Assembly: GCA_003222275.1 (NCBI GenBank)
Contig: QHVJ01000111.1
Span: 1-49,872 of the forward strand
Direction of reading: 5' to 3'
Length of the DNA: 49,872 nucleotides
DNA from: Acidobacteriota bacterium
GTDB taxonomy: Bacteria; Acidobacteriota; Vicinamibacteria; Fen-336
The position numbers and the translations under genes are program-made. The notes under the pieces are model-generated. The model was not told the origin of the DNA. It ran no database searches and worked only from the letters and a program-made list of their open reading frames with translations. Below, piece after piece: positions 1-7,364 of the stretch; positions within the stretch are counted from its first letter, which is position 1; the number at the start of each line of letters is the position of its first letter.

Positions 1-130
1 CAAGATTTTTTCGCCGCGGTATGAGTTTCGGACCGGCTTCTCGAGATGTGAGCTGCGATGGCGATCGGTGTTGTTGCAAGCCACCAGGGCCTCGCCCGCA
101 GCGGAAAATTGCCCGTGATACACCACATGC

Positions 131-612
131 ATGAAGAACAATATCCTCGCCACCGCCGCCGGACTCGCGGACCGGGATCTTCTCGCGCGCCTCGAAACGC
201 TCGCCGGGAAGGAGCGCGCAGCCTTACACCGCCGTACGGCTGCTGGGACGGCACCTCACGCCCGAGAATCACCGGGCCGTTCTCGCCCGGGCCAAGGGTC
301 GCAGCCGTCAGCAGATCGAAGTCCTGGTAGCTGAGCTGGCGCCTCGCCCGGACGTCCCGACGTCCGTGCGCAGGCTCCCCACCATCACGGCGCCATCGTT
401 TACAGCGGCACCGGCTGCGGCGATGAGCCGCACATCCTTACACCCACGAGAAGCTTCGCCGCCTCCAGGCCCTTCTCCGCCGCGAGATCCCCGACGGTGA
501 CCCCGCCGCGATCTTCGACCGCGCGGTGACCCTGCTTCTGGAAAAGGTCGAGAACAAGAAGCTCGGTGCCACGACGAAGCCGCGCCCCCGCGCGGTTATC
601 CGTCCCGGAATG
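131..612 (+). pseudogene. Decayed HNH-endonuclease-like gene, N-terminal and middle parts only
   Basis: Three short blocks in three reading frames together read like the DUF222/HNH-type endonuclease family found in many copies in environmental genomes. Block 1 (131-223) begins with ATG and contains ADRDLLARLETLAGKERAA. Block 2 (225 to about 385, another frame) contains TAVRLLGRHLTPENHRAVL and then APRPDVPTSVRRLP. Block 3 (445-612, third frame) contains HEKLRRLQALLRREIPDGD and ends with ATTKPRPRAVIRPG. About 80-90 codons seem to be missing between blocks 1 and 2, and the C-terminal HNH nuclease motif is absent. Two frameshifts, an internal deletion and a missing catalytic end make it a pseudogene. 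The family match is from memory of its typical sequence; the frame changes are seen directly. I see nothing recognisable in bases 1-130. Confidence 0.72.
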
Positions 613-648
613 GATAGACCGAGCTCGCGCGACGCCCCGGCCTCCCCG

Positions 649-1071
649 TCACTCCCCGATGACCTTCACCAGGATCCGTTTCGCGCGGCGGCCGTCGAAC
701 TCGCCGTAGAAGACCTGCTCCCAGGGGCCGAAGTCGAGCTTGCCCTTGGTGATCGCGACGACGACCTCGCGGCCCATGACCTGCCGCTTGTGGTGCGCGT
801 CGCCGTTGTCCTCCCCCGTCTTGTTGTGGTTGTAGCGCTCTGGGCTCGGGTCGTAGGGGGCGAGCCACTCCAGCCACTTCTTGTAGTCCTGGTGCAGCCC
901 AGCTTCGTCGTCGTTGATGAAGACCGAAGCCGTGATGTGCATCGCGTTGACCAGGCAGAGGCCCTCGCGCACGCCGCTGTCCGCCACCGCCTTCGCGACG
1001 TCCTTCGTGATGTTGACGAAGTCCATGCGCGCGGGCACGTTCATCGTCAGGTGCACGGTGTGCGACTTCAT
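649..1071 (-). CDS. yjbQ: YjbQ/UPF0047 family protein
   Basis: This 140-residue protein matches UPF0047 (YjbQ, called secondary thiamine-phosphate synthase) over its whole length. Family hallmarks are visible: [11 protein letters not shown] around residues 44-54, the Asn/His-rich [15 protein letters not shown] stretch (87-100), and the C-terminal [13 protein letters not shown] segment (115-127). Members are small trimeric proteins. Weak thiamine-phosphate synthase activity has been reported, but the physiological role is unsettled. The ATG at 1071 is chosen because it overlaps the stop of the upstream gene as ATGA, giving translational coupling, and gives the usual family length. Longer readings would run back into the neighbour. 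The family call is firm; the function is not. Confidence 0.9.
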   Translation of the reverse strand: MKSHTVHLTMNVPARMDFVNITKDVAKAVADSGVREGLCLVNAMHITASVFINDDEAGLHQDYKKWLEWLAPYDPSPERYNHNKTGEDNGDAHHKRQVMGREVVVAITKGKLDFGPWEQVFYGEFDGRRAKRILVKVIGE

Positions 1072-1550
1072 GTCTTGCCTCCCTCCACGGCCGCGCGCGT
1101 CGCGGCGAAGATGCGGCCGGCGATCTCGCGGCTCACGCCCTCCCTCAGGCGGCCGCAGGCGACGCGCTCGTCGCGCCCGCCGCGAAGGTAGAGGGTGACC
1201 TCCCATCTCTCACCGCCTTCGTATTCCTCGGGCGGCGCGGGATCGGGCAGGCTCTCGCCGTCGCGTGAGAAGGACGCCATCACGGCGCCGTTCAGCAGCA
1301 GCCGCCCGCCCCGGATGTCGCGTTTGCGCGCCTGCCGGGCGCCCCAGTAGAATCCGGCCTCGTCCTCCACGAAGAAGACGATCTCGTCGTCGGAGAGGGG
1401 GATCTCGGCCACCAACCGCCGTCCCCGCGCCTGCTCCGCGGCCCGGGCGTCCTCCCGGGAGACCTTCGCCCAGCGCAGGCCCATGGCGAAGCGGAACACC
1501 GTCCACAGCGCGAGGACGAGGGCCAGCAGGGCCAGGACCTGGATGATCAT
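1068..1550 (-). CDS. Membrane-anchored protein of unknown function
   Basis: The product is 160 residues with a single N-terminal hydrophobic segment (about residues 3-24). It continues into a basic stretch and a soluble, probably beta-rich domain containing [21 protein letters not shown] do not recognise the family. It is the first gene of a two-gene unit and overlaps yjbQ by four bases. The start at 1550 sits only 18 bases from the divergent HAD gene. A TAGAAT box on this strand (1563-1568) lies 12 bases before the start, so the transcript may be almost leaderless. With one N-terminal anchor and no cysteine lipobox, the domain could lie on either face of the membrane. Confidence 0.65.
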   Translation of the reverse strand: MIIQVLALLALVLALWTVFRFAMGLRWAKVSREDARAAEQARGRRLVAEIPLSDDEIVFFVEDEAGFYWGARQARKRDIRGGRLLLNGAVMASFSRDGESLPDPAPPEEYEGGERWEVTLYLRGGRDERVACGRLREGVSREIAGRIFAATRAAVEGGKT

Positions 1551-1562
1551 GCGGGCGTGGGG

Positions 1563-1568
1563 ATTCTA
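1563..1568 (-). promoter_or_regulatory. Candidate -10 box (TAGAAT) for the 1550-649 unit
   Basis: On the minus strand the hexamer reads TAGAAT, one mismatch from TATAAT, and ends 12 bases before the ATG at 1550. I see no good -35 at 16-18 bases. The box overlaps the start region of the divergent HAD gene, so the two genes probably interfere at initiation. Confidence 0.35.
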
Positions 1569-2240
1569 ATGCGGGCGGTGGTCTTCGACTTCGACGGCGT
1601 CCTCGTCGACAGCGAGGGGCTCCACTTCCGCGCCCAGCGCGACGCCCTGCTCACCGCGGGCATCGCCATCGAAAAGGACGAGTACTACCGCCATTACCTG
1701 GCCTACGACGACCGCGGCGCGATCCGCATCGCCCTCGAGCGGCACGGCCAGCCCTCCGACCGCGAGCGCGTGGAGGCGCTGGCCCGGATCAAGGCGCAAA
1801 GATACGCCGAGCTGCTGCCGGAGGTACCGTTCTTCGCCGGTGCCCGCGAGCTGGTGCGGGCGCTGGCCGCCGACTACCCGCTGGGCGTGGCCTCCGGGGC
1901 CCTGCACCGGGAGATCGAGGGCATCCTCACCGCCGGTGGGCTGCGCGACGCGTTCGGCGCCATCGTAGGCGCCGACGACGTCGGCCACACGAAACCGCAC
2001 CCGGAGCCCTACCTGACGGCCCTGAAGCGGCTCGCGCCTCGGGCCCCGGGATTGCTCCCCGCCGAGTGCCTCGTCTTCGAGGACTCCGTGCCCGGAATCG
2101 CGTCGGGCCTCGCCGCAGGGATGAAGGTGGTCGGGGTCACCAACTCCTACCCCGCCGACAAGCTCCGCTCCGCCCATCGTGTCGTAGACTCGCTCGAGGG
2201 ACTGACGCCCGCCGAGCTGAAGTCCCTGTTCGCAGGCTGA
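1569..2240 (+). CDS. HAD-superfamily phosphatase, beta-phosphoglucomutase-like
   Basis: This 223-residue protein carries all four HAD motifs. Motif I is VVFDFDGVLVDSEG with nucleophile Asp7 and acid/base Asp9, motif II is Ser109 in GVASGAL, motif III is Lys142 in HTKPHPEPY, and motif IV is Glu171-Asp172 in VFEDSVPG. The helical cap between residues 15 and 90 is of type C1, as in phosphoglycolate phosphatase and beta-phosphoglucomutase. The substrate cannot be read from sequence. The ATG at 1569 is preferred over an in-frame GTG at 1557 because MRAVVFDFD is the usual family start. No clear ribosome-binding site precedes it. The SDR gene follows after three bases, so the two are probably co-transcribed. 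Confidence 0.88.
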   Translation: MRAVVFDFDGVLVDSEGLHFRAQRDALLTAGIAIEKDEYYRHYLAYDDRGAIRIALERHGQPSDRERVEALARIKAQRYAELLPEVPFFAGARELVRALAADYPLGVASGALHREIEGILTAGGLRDAFGAIVGADDVGHTKPHPEPYLTALKRLAPRAPGLLPAECLVFEDSVPGIASGLAAGMKVVGVTNSYPADKLRSAHRVVDSLEGLTPAELKSLFAG

Positions 2241-2243
2241 GAA

Positions 2244-3089
2244 ATGCCGTCGCGCTTCCTCGACGCCGACCAGGCCCGCCGCCACGCCGAGCACCGTTAC
2301 GACTTCAGCCGCAAGGCGCTGGCGGGCCGCGTCGTCCTTCTGCCCGGGGGCGCCGGCGGCCTGGGCGCGGCGATCACGGCGCTCCTGCTCCAGGACGGCG
2401 CGCTTCCGGTCGTCGCCTATCGCTCGTCGAGGGGCCGCGCCCTCGCCTTCCAGCAGAAGCTCCAGGATCTCTACGGCGGGCCGGTGACGCTCGTCGAGGC
2501 CGACGTTTCCAAACCGGAGGGACGCCAGCGCTGCCTCGACGCCGCTTTCGACGTGAAGGGAGAGCTGTACGGCCTCGTCGCCCTCACGGGGGACCCCGCG
2601 CGGGTGAAGGCGCAGGAGGTGGACGGGGCGGCGCTCGAGGCGTCCTTCGCCGCCAACTACGAAGCGCCGGTGCTGCTGGCCCGGGCGGCCGCGGAGCGGA
2701 TGGCAGCCAAGGACACCCGTGGCGCGATCGTGCTCTTCTCGAGCATGCAGGGAGTGCATCCCTTCGAGGGCAGCCTCGCGTACGCGGGCCCCAAGGCCGC
2801 GCTCATCCACGCGGCGCGGATCCTGGCCAAGGAGTACGGCGGCGAGGCCGACATCCGCGTCAACGTGGTGGCTCCGGGCGCCACCACCGCGGGCATGGCA
2901 CGCGCCTCGATCGACTCCGGCAAGTACGACCGCTACGTCGAGCGCGGCGTGATCCCCCGCTTCGGCCGGCCGGAGGACGTGGCGAAGGTCGTGCGGCTGC
3001 TCCTCGAGCCGGATTCGTACATCACGGGCCAGGTGATCACGGTCGACGGCGGATTAACGCTACGACGAGACGCGTTGCCTAGCGGCTAA
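2244..3089 (+). CDS. SDR-family oxidoreductase (atypical classical SDR)
   Basis: The product is 281 residues with the Rossmann cofactor motif PGGAGGLG (34-41), catalytic Ser166/167, the Tyr180-xxx-Lys184 pair in YAGPK, and the classical ending ITGQVITVDGG (260-270). The NNAG motif that normally follows beta-4 is replaced by LTGDP (114-118), so the structural Asn of standard SDRs is absent there. About 25 extra residues precede the first beta strand. The gene starts three bases after the HAD gene, as an operon partner. It probably reduces or oxidises a small carbonyl/alcohol substrate with NAD(P)(H). The substrate is unknown. Confidence 0.85.
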   Translation: MPSRFLDADQARRHAEHRYDFSRKALAGRVVLLPGGAGGLGAAITALLLQDGALPVVAYRSSRGRALAFQQKLQDLYGGPVTLVEADVSKPEGRQRCLDAAFDVKGELYGLVALTGDPARVKAQEVDGAALEASFAANYEAPVLLARAAAERMAAKDTRGAIVLFSSMQGVHPFEGSLAYAGPKAALIHAARILAKEYGGEADIRVNVVAPGATTAGMARASIDSGKYDRYVERGVIPRFGRPEDVAKVVRLLLEPDSYITGQVITVDGGLTLRRDALPSG

Positions 3090-3098
3090 CGGGCGCCG

Positions 3099-3225
3099 GC
3101 CCTTCAACGCGGAGTTCGCGGAGAACGAACGAAGAGGTCGCGGGATTCGGGGAAACGTCGGCCGCACCCATTTCTCTTCTCCGCGTTCTCTCCTTCTTTC
3201 TCCCCGTTCTCCGCGTTGAAAGGCC
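3099..3225. repeat. Long inverted repeat built from GCGGAG units, between convergent genes
   Basis: The left arm (about 3099-3128) reads CCTTCAACGCGGAG followed by TTCGCGGAGAACG. The right arm (about 3172-3225) is built from the complementary units TTCTCCGCGTTCTC and GTTCTCCGCGTTGAAAGG. The outermost 14-15 bases pair almost perfectly around a central spacer of 40-80 bases. It fills the gap between the SDR gene (plus) and the membrane protein (minus), where a bidirectional terminator would be expected. A related element lies at 40993-41137. Confidence 0.75.
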
Positions 3226-3246
3226 CTTCGCCAGCCATCCCCGCGG

Positions 3247-5382
3247 TCAACGGCTCACCAGCGACTCTCCTCCATCGTCGAGGCTCTCCACGTCGAGCCA
3301 CTGCCGGCGCGCGGCGCGCCAGCGGGCACGGACGAGGCTCGCGTGGTAGCTCGCGCGATGAGGCTCGGCCCGCACCGCCGCGGCGTAGAGCCCTGCCGCC
3401 ACCGCCCACTCCCGCGCCCGGGCCCTGTCCAGTCCCTGCTCCGCGGCGGCCGACCCCGCGGCGGGCCGCTCCGCCTCGTCGGGCCCGTAAAGGAACACCT
3501 CCCACACACCGAGCGGCGGTCCCGCATCCTGGAAGATCAGCCGGACTTCGGCGGCGCGGCGATCGCCGAGCGGCACCGCGAGCACGGCCTGCTTGCCCGC
3601 CCGGGGCACGCCCCCGACCCACTGGAGCCCGTAGCGGGCGGGTCCGCGGGCCACGACCTCACCGTCGATCGTGCAGACCCACGGCACCGCCAGCGGCGAA
3701 GGCGACAGGTCAATGCCGAGAACGAGGGCCGAGAGCCGGCGCGGCTGGGTGACGCGGACGGCGATGCCCGTGCCCCGCCCGATGCCGAGCGGCGAGCGCC
3801 ACTCGGTCGACGCGTTGCGGTCGAGCACGCCCGCGGAGACGGGGACGCCATCCAGCGTTCCCACCCAGACCGCCTCTTCGGGCACCGGCCGCCTCTCGTC
3901 GTAGGGAGGAACGAAGCGCCGGAAGACGACGAAGTCGCCGGGAGCGTCCTCCTTCCACGTCCCTCCGACCTGCTGCAGCAGGTCCCGGAAGCCGTCGGCC
4001 CGCGGCATCCCGCGCGACAGACGACGTGAGAGTACCCAGGCCGCCCGCGGGTCGAGGTCGACCTCGTCCCGGAAGCGGAGGGGATCGCCGGGAATGCGCT
4101 CGTTCCAGGCCTGGCTGGCGACCACGCGTTCCTCCGACTCGAGGGCCAGCCGGCCGGCGAACTGGAGGCTCGCGTAGACGCTGCGCACTCCGGCACGCTC
4201 CAGCGTCGAAAGAACCGGCTCCAGCGGCGGCACCTGCCAGACCTTCACCGCATGCTCCGGGTCGCGCCAGGTCCTCACCAGGACCGCGTGACCGAGGCAC
4301 CAGGGGCCCACGACCGCGGCGGCGAGGACGCCGGCCGCGCGGCGGCGTGTCCAGAGCGAGAGGAAGCCCGCTCCGGCAAGGGTGAGCACGGGGATGACGA
4401 GGCCGAAGAGGTACCGGATCTCGTCGGGCCCGGTGCGGCGGCTGATCGCAAAGGTGGCGGAAATGGCCGCGGCCCATCCCACGAGCGGCCACGACCGCCG
4501 CGAGCGGCTCGCGACGGCGAGCATGACGACCAGACCCAGCCCAAGGGTGACGACGGCGGCGAGCGGCAACGCCGCCCGCTCCGGCCCGTCCACGACCAGC
4601 GGGACCTGGAGCCCGAACAGCCCTTGCGCCGCACGCGCGAGGGCGCCGGCGCCGTCGGCCCACAGCCAGCGCGGACGGAGCGCGGTAACCGGACTGGCGC
4701 CCGAGGCGCCGACGAGCCGCGCCAGGAGCAGGGGGCTCGCGCCGAGCGCGAAGCCAGTTGCCCAGACGCCGACACCGTGGGGCCGCGGCCGCAGCCCCGC
4801 AAGCAGAAGACCCGCGCCGATGCCGGCGAGCGCGGGCAGGGCGAGGACCGAATCCCAGACCGCGAGGCCACTCACCAGACCCAACGCGGCCACCACACCC
4901 GCCGGCATGCGCCGCCCGTCGAGGCGGCCCAGGCCGAACACGAGCGGAACGGCCACGAGCAACGGAACGAGGAAGTTGGGAGTAGGGCCGGTGGCGGCCA
5001 TCAGCGCCATGTAAGGAGTGCCCACGGCCGCGAGGAAGGCCGCCGACCAGCCGGCCGCTTCGCCGGCGACACCACGCGCGAGCCAGCCGACGACAGCCAC
5101 GAGCAACACGCCGCACGCCGCCTCGTAGGCCCTGAACACGGTGTGAGCCGAGCCGAGGAGCAGGCCGGGAGCCAGGAGGTATGCGTCGAGCGTCCCGTTG
5201 TAGGGCTGGTTCCAGAGGATCGTCGCCAGCTCCCCTCTCAAGATGTGGCGGGCGATCAGGAGCGGGATGGCATCGTCGTTGGACACGGGCAACGCATGGG
5301 TGACGAGATGCAGGGGACCACGCACGAGGAGCAGGAGGACGGCCACACCCAGGCCGGAGATCACCCGCCGACGAGTGGTCAT
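3247..5382 (-). CDS. Large multi-pass membrane protein, GT-C/GT39-like glycosyltransferase with C-terminal carbohydrate-binding-like domain
   Basis: The 711-residue product begins with a signal-anchor (residues 7-25) followed by an acidic loop, SNDDAIPLLIARHIL, and then QPYNGTLDAYLLAP. This is the arrangement of the first periplasmic loop in GT-C fold glycosyltransferases (GT39/GT83/ArnT type), where an Asp pair is catalytic. About ten further hydrophobic segments extend to roughly residue 380. The soluble remainder includes a beta-sandwich resembling a discoidin/F5-8C domain (around NASTEWRSPLGIG to GVWEVFLYG) and a short helical TPR-like tail. The ATG at 5382 is chosen because the hydrophobic start follows at once. 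The likely role is transfer of a polyprenyl-linked sugar at the periplasmic face. The fold class is inferred from topology and the Asp motif, not a close homologue. Confidence 0.7.
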   Translation of the reverse strand: MTTRRRVISGLGVAVLLLLVRGPLHLVTHALPVSNDDAIPLLIARHILRGELATILWNQPYNGTLDAYLLAPGLLLGSAHTVFRAYEAACGVLLVAVVGWLARGVAGEAAGWSAAFLAAVGTPYMALMAATGPTPNFLVPLLVAVPLVFGLGRLDGRRMPAGVVAALGLVSGLAVWDSVLALPALAGIGAGLLLAGLRPRPHGVGVWATGFALGASPLLLARLVGASGASPVTALRPRWLWADGAGALARAAQGLFGLQVPLVVDGPERAALPLAAVVTLGLGLVVMLAVASRSRRSWPLVGWAAAISATFAISRRTGPDEIRYLFGLVIPVLTLAGAGFLSLWTRRRAAGVLAAAVVGPWCLGHAVLVRTWRDPEHAVKVWQVPPLEPVLSTLERAGVRSVYASLQFAGRLALESEERVVASQAWNERIPGDPLRFRDEVDLDPRAAWVLSRRLSRGMPRADGFRDLLQQVGGTWKEDAPGDFVVFRRFVPPYDERRPVPEEAVWVGTLDGVPVSAGVLDRNASTEWRSPLGIGRGTGIAVRVTQPRRLSALVLGIDLSPSPLAVPWVCTIDGEVVARGPARYGLQWVGGVPRAGKQAVLAVPLGDRRAAEVRLIFQDAGPPLGVWEVFLYGPDEAERPAAGSAAAEQGLDRARAREWAVAAGLYAAAVRAEPHRASYHASLVRARWRAARRQWLDVESLDDGGESLVSR

Positions 5383-5559
5383 GGCTGCCCAGTCTGCCCG
5401 AAGCGGCAACAGGTGTACATCGACCTGACGAGAATTGGTCGTGAGCCGGCTCGCGATCCGGACAAAAAGCGTGTCAGAAGTGTCATACTCCGCGCGACGA
5501 ACCGGGACGAGAACCCCTGCTCGCCATCCCGGAAGTCGCCGCGCCTCCGAAGGAGAACG

Positions 5560-6912
5560 ATGCGGGATGCTGACGTCCCTTCGCGCCCGCTGGACGCGCG
5601 GGTCATCATCGGCTTTGGCACCGCGCTTGCCATCCTGCTCGCGATCGGCGCCGACTCCTATCGCAGCGCGATCGGGCTCGCGGAGAACTCCCGATGGGTG
5701 GCCCATACGCAGGTCATCGTTCTCGGCAGCACGACCGCCGCCCTGCTCCTGGCCGCCGCGAGCTTCCTCTTCTACCGGGAGTTCCGGCAACGCGAGCGTG
5801 CCGAGGCGGATCTGCGCCGCAGCGAGGCCCTGTACCAGGCCGTCTTGAGCCAGTTCCCCAACGGAGCGGTGCTGCTCTTCGACGGCGAGCTGCGTTATCG
5901 GCTCGCCGAGGGCCAGGGACTGGCCGCGGTAGGGCTCTCGAAAGCGGGGCTCGAGGGACGAACGATCTGGGAAGCCTTGCCGCCGGAGACCTGTGCCGTG
6001 ATCGAGCCCGCGTACCGCGCCGCCCTCGCCGGCCAGCCGACCACCTTCGAGGTGCCGTTTGGAGGTCGGCACTTCTCGGTGCACGTCAGGCCGCTGTCCA
6101 CGGCCGGAAGCGGCCCGCTCGGCATGGTCGTCACCCAGGACATCACGGAGCGCAAACTGGCCGAGGACGACGTGCGGCGGCTGAACGCGGCGCTGAGCCA
6201 GAAGGTCGTCGAAGCGACGTCCGCGATGGAGGAGCTGGAGGCCTTCAGCTATTCCGTGTCCCACGACCTGCGGGCGCCCATCCGCCACATCAACGGCTTC
6301 GTGGACATGCTGCAGCGCCGGTTGAGCGCGACCCTCGACGAGACCGCCCAGCGCCACCTGGACACGATCGCCCGCGCCTCGCGGCACATGGGCCAGCTCA
6401 TCGACGACCTGCTCGCCTTCTCGCGGATGAGCCGCGGCGGTCTGATGCGGGCCCGCGTGTCCCTGGGCTCTCTCGCGCGCGAGGTCATCGAGGGCCTGCG
6501 GCCGGAGCTGGACGGGCGCTCGATCGAGTGGAAGGTCAACGGGCTGCCGGACGTCAGCGGGGACCCGGCGATGCTGCGGATCGTCCTCACGAACCTGCTG
6601 GGCAACGCGGTCAAGTACACGCGCCCGCGGGCGCAGGCCATCATCGAGATCGGCCAGTCCGCCGGCCGGCCGGGCGAGGTCGTGCTGTTCGTCAAGGACA
6701 ACGGTGTGGGCTTCGAGATGCAATATGCGGACAAGCTCTTCGGCGTCTTCCAGCGCCTCCACCGGTCCGAGGAATTCGAGGGTACCGGCATCGGGCTCGC
6801 GACCGTGCGGCGCATCGTCCACCGCCATGGCGGCCGTGCCTGGGCGGAATCGTCCGTAGACGCCGGCGCCACGTTTTTTGTGGCCCTTCCTCGGGGCCCG
6901 GAGACTTCATGA
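5560..6912 (+). CDS. PAS-containing membrane histidine kinase lacking its CHASE3-like sensor
   Basis: The 450-residue product has two transmembrane segments (about 15-30 and 52-72), a PAS domain (about 88-200, ending QDITERKLAE) and a full kinase core. Core motifs are the phosphoacceptor His235 in SVSHDLRAP, Asn349 in TNLLGNAVKY, DNGVGF (380-385) and GTGIGLA (408-414). The external loop is only about 20 residues and ends in ENSRWVAHTQ, the sequence that usually opens a CHASE3 domain, so the ligand-binding helices look deleted. An AGGAG at 5551-5555 supports the ATG at 5560. The stop overlaps the next gene as ATGA. It is the first gene of a three-gene phosphorelay operon and is similar to phytochrome-type/Rcp1 partner kinases. 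Confidence 0.9.
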   Translation: MRDADVPSRPLDARVIIGFGTALAILLAIGADSYRSAIGLAENSRWVAHTQVIVLGSTTAALLLAAASFLFYREFRQRERAEADLRRSEALYQAVLSQFPNGAVLLFDGELRYRLAEGQGLAAVGLSKAGLEGRTIWEALPPETCAVIEPAYRAALAGQPTTFEVPFGGRHFSVHVRPLSTAGSGPLGMVVTQDITERKLAEDDVRRLNAALSQKVVEATSAMEELEAFSYSVSHDLRAPIRHINGFVDMLQRRLSATLDETAQRHLDTIARASRHMGQLIDDLLAFSRMSRGGLMRARVSLGSLAREVIEGLRPELDGRSIEWKVNGLPDVSGDPAMLRIVLTNLLGNAVKYTRPRAQAIIEIGQSAGRPGEVVLFVKDNGVGFEMQYADKLFGVFQRLHRSEEFEGTGIGLATVRRIVHRHGGRAWAESSVDAGATFFVALPRGPETS

Positions 6913-7364
6913 CCCAGTTGAAGCGGATCCTGCTCGCGGAGGACAACGAGCACGACGTGGAGCTGACGCTGAACGCCCTGGCCGAAAACCGCCTCGCCAA
7001 CGAGGTCGTCGTCGTCCGCGACGGCGCCGAGGCCCTCGACTACCTCTACCGCCGGGGCGGGTACCGGCTTCGCGAGGAGGGCAACCCGGTCGTCCTCCTC
7101 CTCGACCTCAAGATGCCGAAGGTCGACGGCCTCGAGGTCCTGCGCCAGGTCAAGCAGGACGATGCCCTGCGGCAGATGCCGGTGGTGATGCTGACCTCCT
7201 CCCGGGAGGAGAGCGACCTCGTCGAGAGCTATCGGCTCGGTGTGAACGCCTACGTGGTCAAGCCGGTGGAGTTCAGCCGGTTCGTCGAGGCGGTGCGGGA
7301 GCTGGGCGTATTCTGGGCCGTCATCAACGAAGCCCCCCCGGGGAGCGTGCGGAAGGGTCCATGA
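6909..7364 (+). CDS. Rcp1-type single-domain response regulator
   Basis: This 151-residue stand-alone receiver has Glu11-Asp12, phosphoacceptor Asp66 in LLLDLKMP, Thr96 in MLTSS and Lys118 in VVKPV. The insertion LYRRGGYRLREEGNP before the phosphoacceptor strand is typical of the Rcp1 family, which pairs with PAS/phytochrome-like kinases. There is no output domain, so it probably shuttles phosphate or acts by protein contact. Both ends overlap neighbours by four bases (ATGA), so expression should be tightly coupled to the kinases on either side. Confidence 0.92.
   Translation: MTQLKRILLAEDNEHDVELTLNALAENRLANEVVVVRDGAEALDYLYRRGGYRLREEGNPVVLLLDLKMPKVDGLEVLRQVKQDDALRQMPVVMLTSSREESDLVESYRLGVNAYVVKPVEFSRFVEAVRELGVFWAVINEAPPGSVRKGP

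Noticed and set aside
5440-5500. Promoter for the 5560 kinase using CGGACA and CATACT.
   Set aside because: The spacer is 19 bases and both boxes match poorly, so I did not list it.
4252-5559. N-terminal extension of the 5560 kinase reaching 4252.
   Set aside because: It overlaps the minus-strand membrane protein, reads as low-complexity and precedes a good AGGAG-ATG at 5551-5562.
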